Assembly (NCBI GenBank): GCA_965603015.1
Contig: CBFDBJ010000006.1
Span: forward strand, 22,873 to 86,872
Length of the DNA: 64,000 bases
Direction: 5' to 3'
From: JAUWTJ01 sp965603015
GTDB taxonomy: Bacteria; Pseudomonadota; Alphaproteobacteria; M2410
The notes below the pieces were generated by a model that did no database searches, had not been told where the DNA came from, and saw nothing but the letters and a program-made list of their open reading frames with translations. This document shows, piece after piece, positions 25,217 to 34,462 of the stretch; position 1 is the stretch's first letter; each line of letters begins with the position of its first letter. The translations under genes were made by a program, and so were the position numbers.

Positions 25217-26020
25217 ATGAGCGATCAACTGCCAGAGGTTACAGATCAGCCAGAGGTCACAGATCAGCCAAGCGTCACAGATCAGGATGTGACAGACAAT
25301 GCCTTTCTGGACGGCGCGCTGGGGATCTTTCAACCCCGTGAGGGGTATCGCGCAGCTATTGACGCTGTGTGCCTGGCAGCTGCAGTGCCAGCTCGCCCCG
25401 GGGACCGCGTTCTCGACATCGGCATGGGGGTCGGCGTCACCGGCCTGTGCCTGGCGAAGCGGGTTGGCGGGATCAAGCTCCACGGATTGGAAATACAGGC
25501 GGATCTGGTAGATCTTGCGAACAGGAACGCCAAACGTAATGCCATTGATGATGTGCGGGTAACCTGTGGGGACATTATGGTTCCGCCGGCAGAACTGGAG
25601 GTGGACAGCTTTGACCATGTTCTCACAAATCCGCCGTTCTATGATTTCCACAAGGCAATTTCACCACCGAACGAAAGCAAGAGCCGCGCCCATATGCATG
25701 ACGGAGCTGATTTCATCAAAAGCTGGCTGTCGCAATCGATAAACTTTCTGAAGCCGCAGGGAACTCTGACTCTGGTTCATCCTGCAGAGTTTCTCGATGA
25801 TCTGCTTGGCCATCTCTCTGGCCCGCTTGGTGATCTTGTGGTTTTCCCCCTGTGGCCAGGCAATGGCAAGGCGGCGAAGCGGATAATTATTTCCGGCCAA
25901 AAAGGAACCTCCGGCGCTCTCAGACTCTTGCCCGGTCTTCGTCTTCACGCTCCGCCGAGGCGCTATGCGCCGGAAACCGAGGCGATATTGCGCGGCGGGG
26001 CGGGGATAGATCTCAGCTAA
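25217..26020 (+). CDS. TrmN6-like tRNA1(Val) adenine-N6 methyltransferase
   Basis: SAM-dependent methyltransferase related to TrmN6/YfiC, which modifies A37 of tRNA(Val). After a variable leader comes DGALGIFQPREGYRAAIDAVCLAAAV, then motif I DIGMGVGVTGLCLAKR, and motif IV DHVLTNPPFYD with the NPPF signature of N6-adenine enzymes. The C-terminal RILRLLPGLRLHAP-like block and 268 aa length fit. ATG 25217 is chosen, after AAAAGG; GTG 25213 is possible. Residues 6-23 are three 18 bp tandem copies in the DNA, encoding PEVTDQ, PEVTDQ and PSVTDQ. It overlaps the next, convergent gene by 4 bp. Confidence 0.88.
   Translation: MSDQLPEVTDQPEVTDQPSVTDQDVTDNAFLDGALGIFQPREGYRAAIDAVCLAAAVPARPGDRVLDIGMGVGVTGLCLAKRVGGIKLHGLEIQADLVDLANRNAKRNAIDDVRVTCGDIMVPPAELEVDSFDHVLTNPPFYDFHKAISPPNESKSRAHMHDGADFIKSWLSQSINFLKPQGTLTLVHPAEFLDDLLGHLSGPLGDLVVFPLWPGNGKAAKRIIISGQKGTSGALRLLPGLRLHAPPRRYAPETEAILRGGAGIDLS
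25232..25285 (+). repeat. Three 18 bp tandem repeats inside the TrmN6-like gene
   Basis: Copies 25232-25249, 25250-25267 and 25268-25285 encode P-E/S-V-T-D-Q and differ from each other at one to three bases. The period is a multiple of three, so copy-number change would keep the frame. Confidence 0.8.
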
Positions 26021-27084
26021 TAGCGGCGTTTCACGGGCTTTGTTTCTACCGGTTGGAGGATCACCATGGCAGCGTCAAGCTGGGGATTGTCCGGGTCAAG
26101 GGTGATGGCCTGTTTCAGGTCAGAGCGTGCCTGGTCCAGCAAATTCTCGTCCGTCCCGGCAAGGCGTGCGCCGAGCAACCCTCGGCCATAGTACGCATCA
26201 GCGGTTCCCGGGTTGAGGTCAATCGCTGCCGTGAAATCGGCGGCGGCTTCCTCTGGTCTATCAAGGTGCGCAAGGAGCGCGCCGCGATTGACCAGAACGC
26301 GGGGGCTTGTCGGATCAAGGTCAGCCGCCCGATTAAAGTCTTCAAGCGCCGCCGCGCTTTGGCCCAGTCGATGTTGAGCCATGCCGCGATAGAGAAACAG
26401 GTCAGAGCTCGGCGCGGCCAGTGCGATGGCGCGGTCAAAGTCTGCGAGAGCGGGGGCGGCAGCGCCCTTGTAAAGAGACGCCAACCCGCGATCCCTCAAG
26501 GCGGGGACATGACCCGGATTGATCTCAAGGGCGCGTTGCAAAAAGGCAATGGCCCGCTGGGTCTCTCCGCTCTGGAGCCACGCGGTGCCGAGCCCGGCCA
26601 GGACATCGGCGTTGTGAGGGGCAAGGCGAAGGGTAGACCGGAAAAGCGCCAGTGCGAGTTTGTTGTCTTCACGTCCGAGCCAGGCCCGACCCAGCGACAC
26701 AGCATAACCTGTGTTCTCGGGTTGTTGCTTGACGGCTCTGGAAAAATCATCGATCGCCCGATTGTGTGCGCCGATGCGCTCAAAGAGTGTACCGCGAAAG
26801 TGCAGATAGTGGGATTGAAGCTCCACGTCACGCAGCTCATCAATGCAGGCGTCAAAAATAACAAGGCCCTGGAAATACTTCTCGTTTTCGATTGTCGCCT
26901 GCGCAAGTTGGCAATCCGCGACAGCGCCCGCAGCGGACAGCCCGCCGGCATCCACGGGACCTTGCAGCGAGAACGGCGGTACGGACATTTGTTCTTCATC
27001 AAGTGCCAGCGCTGGAACGGCCGCCGACCCCGTCATCACAACAAGCCCTGCCACCACAACTGGACATGAAAAAATGTAACGCAC
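26017..27084 (-). CDS. Exported tetratricopeptide-repeat protein
   Basis: A secreted TPR protein. I choose GTG 27084, because GGGAG lies five bases upstream; a TTG at 27108 would put the ribosome site inside the frame. The signal peptide reads SCPVVVAGLVVMTGSAAVPALALDEEQ, probably cut after ALA. The mature part holds six or more TPR units, among them AIDDFSRAVKQQPENTG, AIAFLQRALEINPGH, ALADFDRAIALAAPS and AAADFTAAIDLNPGT. Role unknown. It overlaps the TrmN6-like stop by 4 bp tail to tail and is divergent from the S49 protease gene. Confidence 0.87.
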   Translation of the reverse strand: MRYIFSCPVVVAGLVVMTGSAAVPALALDEEQMSVPPFSLQGPVDAGGLSAAGAVADCQLAQATIENEKYFQGLVIFDACIDELRDVELQSHYLHFRGTLFERIGAHNRAIDDFSRAVKQQPENTGYAVSLGRAWLGREDNKLALALFRSTLRLAPHNADVLAGLGTAWLQSGETQRAIAFLQRALEINPGHVPALRDRGLASLYKGAAAPALADFDRAIALAAPSSDLFLYRGMAQHRLGQSAAALEDFNRAADLDPTSPRVLVNRGALLAHLDRPEEAAADFTAAIDLNPGTADAYYGRGLLGARLAGTDENLLDQARSDLKQAITLDPDNPQLDAAMVILQPVETKPVKRRY

Positions 27085-27260
27085 TGTTCTCCCAATCGAT
27101 TTCAGCAACCCTCATTCAGCAAGAGTGACCGGAAACATTGAATTTCTGCACTATAGAGCTTATCTATGGCTAAATTACGCACGCGTCCAGTCGCGTTGAG
27201 ATTGACCCTGCTGCCGGGATGGGAAGTTCCGGCGACGTCAGAGAGTAAGACATTGATATT

Positions 27261-28133
27261 ATGAAGAAATTTCTGCAAAAATTGCCCTTTTCCCGAAAAC
27301 GTGGGCCGCGTGTAGCGGTTCTGAGAATGAACGGGGTGATTTCTTCCGCGGGACGCTTCGGTCAGGGGCTGAATTTGAGCGGCCTGGCCGGTGCAATCAA
27401 ACATGCCTTTGATATACCGCAGCTGAAGGCAGTTGCCCTGGTGGTAAATTCTCCAGGCGGTTCGCCGGTGCAGTCCAGCCTGATCTTCAAGAGAATACGC
27501 GCCCTTGCGGATGAGAAGGGCGTCCCGGTCTTTGCTTTCATGGAAGATGTCGCCGCTTCGGGCGGGTATTATATTTCCGTTGCGGCCGACGAAATCTTTG
27601 CCGACGAAAGCTCGATTGTGGGCTCGATCGGTGTCGTTTCTGCCGGGTTCGGATTTGACAAGGCTATCGAGAAATTTGGTGTCGAGCGCCGCATCTATAC
27701 TGCGGGTGACCGTAAAGCCACGCTTGATCCTTTCCAGCCCGAGAACGAGGAAGATATCAAACGGCTCCTTGCCATGCAGGCCGAAGTGCACACCACTTTC
27801 AAGTCCGTTGTGAAGGAGAGGCGGGGCAACCGTCTCACAGAGGACGACGACAAGCTCTTTTCCGGTGAGTTCTGGTCCGGCACCCAGGCGGTCAGGCTCG
27901 GTCTCATCGACGGGATCGGTGATCTGCGTACTGTGATGCGGCGGCGCTTTGGCAAGAAAGTCAGGCTCATCGTCGTGACGCGGGAGCGGCCCTGGTGGAA
28001 GCGTGCCACCAGCTTCGGCATGAAGACGGGCTCTGTCGAAGAACAGCCGGCGCGCGCCATTGGTGCAGGGTTTGCCGGCGAGCTTCTCAATGCCGTCGAG
28101 GTTCGTTCCCTGTGGTCCCGGTTTGGCCTTTAA
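27261..28133 (+). CDS. S49-family signal-peptide-peptidase-like protease
   Basis: A single-domain SppA/SohB-type serine protease. Catalytic Ser100 is in EDVAASGGYYI and the general base Lys152 in AGDRKATLDPF; SPGGSPVQSS forms the oxyanion loop. VGSIGVVSAGFGFDKAI is the typical third block. 290 aa matches the short alphaproteobacterial S49 form, and there is no clear N-terminal membrane segment, so it may be cytoplasmic. The downstream 86-aa gene starts 21 bp after its stop and is probably co-transcribed. Substrates unknown. Confidence 0.92.
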   Translation: MKKFLQKLPFSRKRGPRVAVLRMNGVISSAGRFGQGLNLSGLAGAIKHAFDIPQLKAVALVVNSPGGSPVQSSLIFKRIRALADEKGVPVFAFMEDVAASGGYYISVAADEIFADESSIVGSIGVVSAGFGFDKAIEKFGVERRIYTAGDRKATLDPFQPENEEDIKRLLAMQAEVHTTFKSVVKERRGNRLTEDDDKLFSGEFWSGTQAVRLGLIDGIGDLRTVMRRRFGKKVRLIVVTRERPWWKRATSFGMKTGSVEEQPARAIGAGFAGELLNAVEVRSLWSRFGL

Positions 28134-28154
28134 TCAGTAATCAGGAGAGCAGCC

Positions 28155-28415
28155 ATGTTAAATGCCCTGTCAGCCCTTCTCGTGGTGCTCTTTGGTGTTT
28201 TCTTCTTCAGGTCCCTCATTGGTGGCAAGGGAAGCTATAAGGCCAAAATGGAAGAGGCCAAACGAAAGGCCGCCGAGTACAAGGAAAAGGCCCGAGCCGA
28301 GCATCAGTCCCGTGAAAAGGTAACCGCTGAAGATATGCGCCAGTGTGCGGTTTGCGAAGCCTATGTCCCGACGAGCGCCGCGTCCAATTGCGGCCGTCAG
28401 GGGTGCCCCTGGTGA
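28155..28415 (+). CDS. Small membrane protein with C-terminal cysteine motif
   Basis: 86 residues: an N-terminal hydrophobic helix (LSALLVVLFGVFFFRSLIG), a Lys/Glu-rich helical linker (KMEEAKRKAAEYKEKARAEH) and a short Cys-rich end with CAVC and, ten residues later, C-x4-C. This layout resembles the PP0621-like small proteins that carry a zinc-ribbon end, though the spacing here is shorter. It follows the S49 protease closely and starts at ATG after AGGAG. Function unknown. Confidence 0.7.
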   Translation: MLNALSALLVVLFGVFFFRSLIGGKGSYKAKMEEAKRKAAEYKEKARAEHQSREKVTAEDMRQCAVCEAYVPTSAASNCGRQGCPW

Positions 28416-28477
28416 TCCTTGGTGTCCCGATCCAGGCATATCTTGACCCCTGCGGCCCCTGTCGCTAGTTTCCACCC

Positions 28478-28515
28478 CGACCCGCCCTGAGCCGACTCGC
28501 CCTGAGTCGACCCGC
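28478..28515. repeat. 2.5 copies of a 15 bp tandem repeat upstream of glyQ
   Basis: CGACCCGCCCTGAGC, CGACTCGCCCTGAGT and a partial CGACCCGC, ending 47 bp before the glyQ start. It lies in the leader or promoter region and its copy number may vary between strains. Confidence 0.75.
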
Positions 28516-28562
28516 AACAACCCTGTTGGACCGGCGTTTTCAAATAATGATGAGTACCAGTT

Positions 28563-29471
28563 ATGGCGCCACAACAGGCTACCAGGCCAAATGACGGAAC
28601 GACAAGTCCCGATATTTCCTTTCAGGGGTTGATCCTCACGCTTCAGACCTATTGGGCGAAGCAGGGCTGTGTCCTGCTGCAGCCCTATGACAAGGAGATG
28701 GGGGCCGGGACCTCACATCCGGCCACAACGCTGCGCGCCCTCGGCCCGAAGCCCTGGAATGTTGCCTATGTGCAGCCGTCACGCCGCCCCAAAGACGGCC
28801 GCTACGGGGAAAACCCCAATCGCTTGCAACACTTCTACCAGTATCAGGTGCTCCTCAAGCCCTCACCGGATAATATTCAGGAGCTCTATCTGAATTCGCT
28901 GCGCGAACTGGGCATTGACCCCATGGCTCACGACATCCGGTTTGTCGAGGACGACTGGGAAAACCCGACCCTCGGCGCCTGGGGTCTTGGGTGGGAGGTC
29001 TGGCTTGATGGCATGGAGGTCACCCAGTTCACTTATTTCCAGCAGGTCGGCGGTTATGATTGCGATCCTGTCGCCGGCGAAATCACCTACGGTCTTGAGC
29101 GCCTGGCTATGTATGTCCAGGGTGTTAACTCGATCTATGATCTTGATTTTAACGGCCACGGCGTGAGCTATGGAGATGTCTTCCTGCAGGCCGAACAAGA
29201 GTTCTCTGCCTATAATTTTGAACATGCAGACACAGAGCAGTTATTTCGCCATTTCACTGATGCGGAAGCCGAATGCCTCAATCTGCTGGAGCATTCTCTT
29301 ACGCTCCCGGCCTATGATCAAATGTTGAAGGCCGGCCACACATTCAACCTTCTTGATGCGCGCGGCGTTATCTCGGTAACCGAACGCGCCGCTTATATCG
29401 GACGTGTACGGACCCTGGCACGCGGCTGTGCAACCAGGTGGCTGGAAAGTCAGGGGGTGAACCATGGCTGA
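28563..29471 (+). CDS. glyQ: Glycine--tRNA ligase alpha subunit
   Basis: Catalytic subunit of the bacterial alpha2beta2 glycyl-tRNA synthetase. Class II signatures: LILTLQTYWAKQGCVLLQPYDKEMGAGTSHPATTLRALGPKPWNVAYVQPSRRP is read as a continuous block in the expected order (quoted in parts: QGCVLLQPYD, GAGTSHPAT, PWNVAYVQPSRRP), then RYGENPNRLQHFYQYQV and EVTQFTYFQQVGG. 302 aa is normal. The start at ATG 28563 adds about 15 residues before the conserved domain. It overlaps glyS by 8 bp, indicating translational coupling. Confidence 0.97.
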   Translation: MAPQQATRPNDGTTSPDISFQGLILTLQTYWAKQGCVLLQPYDKEMGAGTSHPATTLRALGPKPWNVAYVQPSRRPKDGRYGENPNRLQHFYQYQVLLKPSPDNIQELYLNSLRELGIDPMAHDIRFVEDDWENPTLGAWGLGWEVWLDGMEVTQFTYFQQVGGYDCDPVAGEITYGLERLAMYVQGVNSIYDLDFNGHGVSYGDVFLQAEQEFSAYNFEHADTEQLFRHFTDAEAECLNLLEHSLTLPAYDQMLKAGHTFNLLDARGVISVTERAAYIGRVRTLARGCATRWLESQGVNHG

Positions 29472-31545
29472 TATGTTACTTGAACTGTTCTCTGAAGAAA
29501 TCCCGGCGCGCATGCAAAAAGGTGCGGCGGATGACTTGCAGCGCCTTGTCACCATAGGCCTCAAGGCCGAAGGTCTGGCGTTTACCAATATGGTTGCCTG
29601 TGTGACGCCGCGTCGTCTGATGCTCCATGTCGAAGGGTTGCCGGCGGCGCAAGCCGACCTGCGCGAGGAACGCAAGGGTCCCAAAGTTGGTGCGCCGGAA
29701 AAAGCCGTTGAGGGGTTTCTGCGCTCCGTCGGCAAGACACTGGACGAAGTCGAGGTCCAGTCGAGCCCCAAAGGCGATTTCTACGTTGCCCTCTCCGAGA
29801 AAAAAGGCCGCCCGACGGCCGATGTTATAGCAGAACTTGTGCCCTCGATTGTGCGGAGTTTTCCCTGGCCGAAATCCCAGCGCTGGGGGTCTTCGAGCCT
29901 GCGCTGGGTACGTCCCTTGCACGGTATCCTGTGCCTGTTTGATGGCAAGGTCGTGCCGTTCCAGGTGGAAGAGATCAAGTCGACAAACCAGACGTCGGGC
30001 CACCGCTTCCTTGGGTCGGAGCCTTTCGCGGTAACGGACTATGACGGCTATGTGGCAGGCCTCAGGGACGCAAAAGTCATACTTGATCGCGAGGAGCGCA
30101 AAACCGCTATCCTCAATGGCGCGCGCGAAGCAGCAAGCGCCGCGGGCTTTGACCTTATAGAGGACCTGGGCCTGATTGATGAAGTGGCGGGTCTGGTCGA
30201 GTGGCCCGTCGTGCTGACCGGCAAGATCGATGATGCTTTCATGGATGTTCCCGCCGAAGTTTTGATCACTGCCATGCGGTCGCATCAAAAATACTTTTCG
30301 ATGAATGACAAAGCGACTGGTGAACTCGCCCCACGCTTTATTGTGGTTGCGAATATGGAGACCTCTGATCAGGGCGCTGCCATTATCGATGGCAATGAGC
30401 GCGTCCTGCGCGCACGTTTGTCGGATGCCAAGTTCTTCTGGGATCAGGATAGAAAACAAAAACTCGAGAGCCGTCTTGATGGCTTGAAGGACATGGTCTT
30501 CCACGCCCGGCTCGGAGCCGTCTATGACAAGGTTGGCCGGGTCGAAAAACTGGCCGAGAAATGTGCCGACCTTATTGGCGCCGACAAGATCAACACCGCG
30601 CGCGCCGCTCGTCTGGCAAAAGCGGATCTTTTGACAGAAATGGTCGCCGAATTCCCGGAGCTTCAGGGGCTCATGGGGCGCTATTATGCAATCGGAGACG
30701 GTGAGGCCGAAGCGGTTGGTGATGCGGTGCGCGATCACTATTCGCCGCAGGGCCCTTCGGATCGTTGCCCGACGGCCCCCGTCAGTGTGGCGCTGGCCCT
30801 TGCCGAAAAGGTCGATATTTTGACCGGTTTCTGGGCTATTGATGAAAAACCCACAGGGTCAAAGGACCCCTTTGCGCTGCGCCGTGCAGCGCTTGGGTCT
30901 ATTCGTCTGATCCTGGAAAACAATTTACGGATCAGTTTGCTTGATCTCTTTCAGTTCGCGGCAAGCCAGCAGGTTGTTGATGGTCATGGCAGCAAGCGCC
31001 GCGTTGATTACGCCGAAATTGCCGATCTCATGAGTTTCTTCGCCGAACGCATGAAGCCCTATTTCCGTGAGACCGGGGTGCGTCATGATCTGATCGATGC
31101 GGTCTTTGCTCTGGGCGGTCAGGATGATCTGGTTCTCATTGTGGAGCGCGTCAAGGCCCTTGAAGTTTTTCTGGCAAGTAGCGACGGAGCCGATCTCCTT
31201 GCGCTCTATCGCCGCGCTGTAAATATTCTTGGTAAGGAAGAAAAGAAGGACAAGGCCGAATATTTGGGCGAGGCCGATCCAGCGCTTTTCGAGCGGGATG
31301 AGGAGCGCCAGCTGTTTGCCGAATTGGCCGATGTTCTGGCACGCACTGGCAAGGCCGTCGAAGCCGAGGATTTTGCCAGTGCTTTGACTGCCATGAGTAA
31401 GCTGCGCGGCCCTGTCGATGCCTTCTTTGAAAGTGTGACGGTCAACGCAGAAGACGGCAAGATTCGGAAGAACCGATTGCTGCTGCTATCCGGGGTCCGT
31501 TCGGTTCTTGAAAGCGTTGCGGTATTCTCCAGAATCGAGGGATAG
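29464..31545 (+). CDS. glyS: Glycine--tRNA ligase beta subunit
   Basis: Second subunit of the tetrameric glycyl-tRNA synthetase, responsible for tRNA binding. It starts MADMLLELFSEEIPARMQ, the family hallmark, and has KSQRWGSSSLRWVRPLHG, AMRSHQKYFSMND and, near residue 475, KPTGSKDPFALRRAALG; the C-terminal anticodon-binding-like helices complete 693 aa. ATG 29464 lies inside the last codons of glyQ. ppdK follows 33 bp after the stop on the same strand. Confidence 0.97.
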   Translation: MADMLLELFSEEIPARMQKGAADDLQRLVTIGLKAEGLAFTNMVACVTPRRLMLHVEGLPAAQADLREERKGPKVGAPEKAVEGFLRSVGKTLDEVEVQSSPKGDFYVALSEKKGRPTADVIAELVPSIVRSFPWPKSQRWGSSSLRWVRPLHGILCLFDGKVVPFQVEEIKSTNQTSGHRFLGSEPFAVTDYDGYVAGLRDAKVILDREERKTAILNGAREAASAAGFDLIEDLGLIDEVAGLVEWPVVLTGKIDDAFMDVPAEVLITAMRSHQKYFSMNDKATGELAPRFIVVANMETSDQGAAIIDGNERVLRARLSDAKFFWDQDRKQKLESRLDGLKDMVFHARLGAVYDKVGRVEKLAEKCADLIGADKINTARAARLAKADLLTEMVAEFPELQGLMGRYYAIGDGEAEAVGDAVRDHYSPQGPSDRCPTAPVSVALALAEKVDILTGFWAIDEKPTGSKDPFALRRAALGSIRLILENNLRISLLDLFQFAASQQVVDGHGSKRRVDYAEIADLMSFFAERMKPYFRETGVRHDLIDAVFALGGQDDLVLIVERVKALEVFLASSDGADLLALYRRAVNILGKEEKKDKAEYLGEADPALFERDEERQLFAELADVLARTGKAVEAEDFASALTAMSKLRGPVDAFFESVTVNAEDGKIRKNRLLLLSGVRSVLESVAVFSRIEG

Positions 31546-31578
31546 AAGAAACCAGTAACGTCGCGAAGGGTCACGAGC

Positions 31579-34251
31579 ATGACGAAATGGGTTTATTCAT
31601 TTGGCGCAGGGCATGCCGAAGGCACTGCCGAAATGAAAGAATTACTCGGCGGCAAGGGCGCAAATCTGGCCGAAATGAGCAATCTCGACCTGCCGGTGCC
31701 GCCCGGCTTTACGGTGACCACCGAAGTATGCACAGCCTTTTACGCCAATAATCGCCAATTACCTGCTGCCCTGGGTGTTCAAATTGATGCCGCCCTTGCC
31801 CAGATCGGCGTCGCCGCGGGGCGTACGTTTGGCGATGAGAAAAACCCGCTGCTTGTCTCTGTGCGATCTGGCGGACGGGCATCAATGCCCGGCATGATGG
31901 ATACGGTTCTCAATCTTGGTCTCAATGACGTGACCGTTGAGGGGCTGGCGTCGCTCTCCGGCGATCCGCGCTTTGCCTGGGATAGCTATCGCCGCTTCAT
32001 TCAGATGTACGCCAGTGTGGTGTTGGGCATAGATCATCATTCATTCGAGGAATTGCTCGACATCTACAAAGAAGAGCAGGGCCATACGTTTGACACGGAT
32101 CTTGATGCAGACGACTGGAAAGTACTTGTCGGCCAGTACAAGGAGTGCGTCGAGCGGGAAGGCGGTGAGGCCTTCCCTCAGGATCCGGCAGAACAGCTTT
32201 CGAGATCCATCGCCGCTGTTTTCGGTTCCTGGCGTAACGCGCGCGCGGAAACCTACAGAAACCTGCACAACATTCCAGAAAGCTGGGGAACGGCAGTCAA
32301 CGTTCAGGCCATGGTATTTGGCAATATGGGTGATGACAGCGCAACGGGCGTCGCCTTTACCCGCAACCCGGCAACCGGTGAGCGGGTCTATTACGGTGAA
32401 TACCTGGTCAACGCGCAGGGCGAGGACGTAGTCGCCGGTATAAGGACGCCGCGCCAAATCACAGAAAAGGGCAGCGAGGAGCAAGGGTCCACTGATCCAT
32501 CGCTGGAGGAGTTGATGCCGGAAGTCTATGCCGAGCTTTCCGACAATTTCGACAGGCTCGAGAGACACTACAAGGACATGCAGGACATCGAATTCACTGT
32601 CCAGCAGGGCAGGCTCTGGATGCTCCAGACCCGACACGGCAAACGTACAACAAAGGCAGCTCTGAAGGTCGCGGTCGACATGGTCGATGAAGGGCTTATT
32701 ACCAAAGAAGAGGCGCTCGGGCGCATAGAGCCGGAGTCACTTGATCAATTGCTCCACCCGACACTTGATCCGGCGGCCGAACGTACGATCATAGCCACAG
32801 GGCTTCCTGCATCGCCCGGCGCGGCAAGTGGCGAAGTGGTTTTTAATTCAGAGGACGCGGAGCACGTTGCCAGCGAAGGGCGCAAGGTTATTCTCGTTCG
32901 CATCGAGACCAGTCCTGAAGATATTCACGGGATGCATGCCGCCCAGGGCATTTTGACATCACGCGGCGGTATGACGTCTCATGCAGCGGTGGTTGCCCGG
33001 GGCATGGGCCGCCCGTGCGTTTCGGGTGTAGGCTCCGTTCGTATCGACTACGCCCGGGAGAGGTTCACGGCCATGGGGCAAGAGGTCAAAAAGGGCGATA
33101 TCATCACCATTGATGGCACCAGGGGGCAAGTCATGCTGGGCAAGGTCCCGACCATTCAGCCGGAACTCTCGGGCGATTTTTCCCGGCTCATGGAGTGGGC
33201 CGACGACGTGCGCCGCCTGAAAGTGCGCGCCAATGCGGAAACCCCGCTGGATGCGCGCACGGCTCGCGACTTTGGCGCCGAAGGTATCGGGCTATGCCGG
33301 ACCGAACACATGTTCTTTGACGCAGAGCGCATCACAAGTGTCCAGGAGATGATCCTGGCCGGAGACGAGACCGGTCGCCGCCTCGCCCTGGACAAGCTTC
33401 TGCCGATGCAGCGACAGGACTTCGTTGAGCTTTTTGAGATTATGCGCGGGCTTCCGGTGACCATCCGGCTGCTTGACCCGCCCTTGCACGAGTTTTTGCC
33501 GCACAGCGATGATGAAATCGACAAACTCTGCAAGGTCACAGGGCTCACGCCGGGCGATGTTCGCGACCGTGCCCGCGATCTTGCCGAAACCAACCCGATG
33601 CTCGGCCATCGTGGCTGCCGACTTGGTATTTCCCACCCCGAGATCTACGAAATGCAGGCTCGGGCAATTTTTGAAGCTGCGGATCATGTCTCGAAGGAGT
33701 TCAAAAAAACCGTTGAAGCAGAAATAATGATCCCGCTGGTTGCCGACAAGAGTGAGCTTGATTACCTGAAAGACCGCATTGTTGCCATCGCCGCCCTCGT
33801 GGAAAGTGAGCGGGGGTGCAAGCTCGCCTTTAAAGTCGGGACCATGATAGAACTGCCACGCGCGGCCTTGAACGCAGATGACATTGCTCGGTCTGCAGAG
33901 TTCTTTTCGTTTGGCACCAATGATCTGACTCAGACCACCTGGGGCATCAGCCGTGATGATGCGGCGCGCTTTTTGACCGACTACATCAAGAAGGGGGTCA
34001 TTGATCGGGATCCCTTTGTCAGCCTTGACAGGCAGGGTGTTGGTCAGTTGATCAAGATCGCCGTCGAAAGAGGCAGGACCGCAAGGCCCGGTATCAAGCT
34101 GGGTATTTGTGGCGAACACGGAGGCGACCCGGCTTCTATCGACTTTTGTGAGACGGTTGGCCTTGACTACGTATCATGCTCGCCTTTCCGGGTTCCGATC
34201 GCTCGTCTCGCGGCCGCACAGGCTTTTCTGACTTCGAAGAACCAGCTTTAG
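31579..34251 (+). CDS. ppdK: Pyruvate, phosphate dikinase
   Basis: Interconverts pyruvate + ATP + Pi and phosphoenolpyruvate + AMP + PPi, letting the cell run gluconeogenesis from C2-C4 substrates. ATP-grasp domain at the start (YSFGAGHAEGTAEMKELLGGKGANLAEM), phosphohistidine swivel GGMTSHAAVVARGMGRPCVSG with the His near residue 468, and the PEP-binding barrel ending VGLDYVSCSPFRVPIARLAAAQA with the catalytic Cys. 890 aa is the usual size. Its place directly after glyQS is shared by other Alphaproteobacteria. The downstream gap holds a GANTC cluster. Confidence 0.97.
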   Translation: MTKWVYSFGAGHAEGTAEMKELLGGKGANLAEMSNLDLPVPPGFTVTTEVCTAFYANNRQLPAALGVQIDAALAQIGVAAGRTFGDEKNPLLVSVRSGGRASMPGMMDTVLNLGLNDVTVEGLASLSGDPRFAWDSYRRFIQMYASVVLGIDHHSFEELLDIYKEEQGHTFDTDLDADDWKVLVGQYKECVEREGGEAFPQDPAEQLSRSIAAVFGSWRNARAETYRNLHNIPESWGTAVNVQAMVFGNMGDDSATGVAFTRNPATGERVYYGEYLVNAQGEDVVAGIRTPRQITEKGSEEQGSTDPSLEELMPEVYAELSDNFDRLERHYKDMQDIEFTVQQGRLWMLQTRHGKRTTKAALKVAVDMVDEGLITKEEALGRIEPESLDQLLHPTLDPAAERTIIATGLPASPGAASGEVVFNSEDAEHVASEGRKVILVRIETSPEDIHGMHAAQGILTSRGGMTSHAAVVARGMGRPCVSGVGSVRIDYARERFTAMGQEVKKGDIITIDGTRGQVMLGKVPTIQPELSGDFSRLMEWADDVRRLKVRANAETPLDARTARDFGAEGIGLCRTEHMFFDAERITSVQEMILAGDETGRRLALDKLLPMQRQDFVELFEIMRGLPVTIRLLDPPLHEFLPHSDDEIDKLCKVTGLTPGDVRDRARDLAETNPMLGHRGCRLGISHPEIYEMQARAIFEAADHVSKEFKKTVEAEIMIPLVADKSELDYLKDRIVAIAALVESERGCKLAFKVGTMIELPRAALNADDIARSAEFFSFGTNDLTQTTWGISRDDAARFLTDYIKKGVIDRDPFVSLDRQGVGQLIKIAVERGRTARPGIKLGICGEHGGDPASIDFCETVGLDYVSCSPFRVPIARLAAAQAFLTSKNQL

Positions 34252-34260
34252 TCAGCGTAC

Positions 34261-34462
34261 GAATCCCGATTTGATACAGAAAATCAGGAGCGCGAATCGC
34301 AATGCCCGATTCGGTGTTGCGAAACTGCCGCAGTCCAAAATGGCAAGAGTCTCGGTTAAGCGTTTGATTCAAAAGATTGATTCAAATTTTAATCATATTA
34401 GCACTATTTTGGGCGAAACCCGCAGATTTGTGGGACAATTCTTGCGTTGACCCCGGTGATTC
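34261..34462. promoter_or_regulatory. GANTC cluster in the 316 bp gap upstream of the SleB-type gene
   Basis: The gap 34252-34567 contains no gene. GANTC appears at 34261-34265, 34294-34298, 34308-34312, 34347-34351, 34366-34370, 34379-34383 and 34458-34462: seven in about 200 bp, against under one expected. The region 34351-34400 is AT-rich (GGTTAAGCGTTTGATTC, then TTTTAATCATATTAG) and is a likely promoter. Being methylated by CcrM in cell-cycle order is inferred. Confidence 0.65.
34356..34370 (+). promoter_or_regulatory. TTAA-N7-ATTC element upstream of the SleB-type gene
   Basis: TTAAGCGTTTGATTC, 13 of 15 bases equal to the element in the ccrM upstream region (7370-7384) and in the same orientation toward its gene. 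It joins a TTAA half-site to a GANTC site. Only the shared sequence is observed; the binding factor is unknown, CtrA being one candidate. Confidence 0.4.

Noticed and set aside
25852..27069. 405-residue open frame on the + strand
   Set aside because: Antisense to the second TPR gene, running over the end of the TrmN6-like gene; Arg/Gly-rich shadow composition.
29476..30738. 420-residue open frame on the - strand
   Set aside because: Antisense to glyS, whose family signatures are intact.
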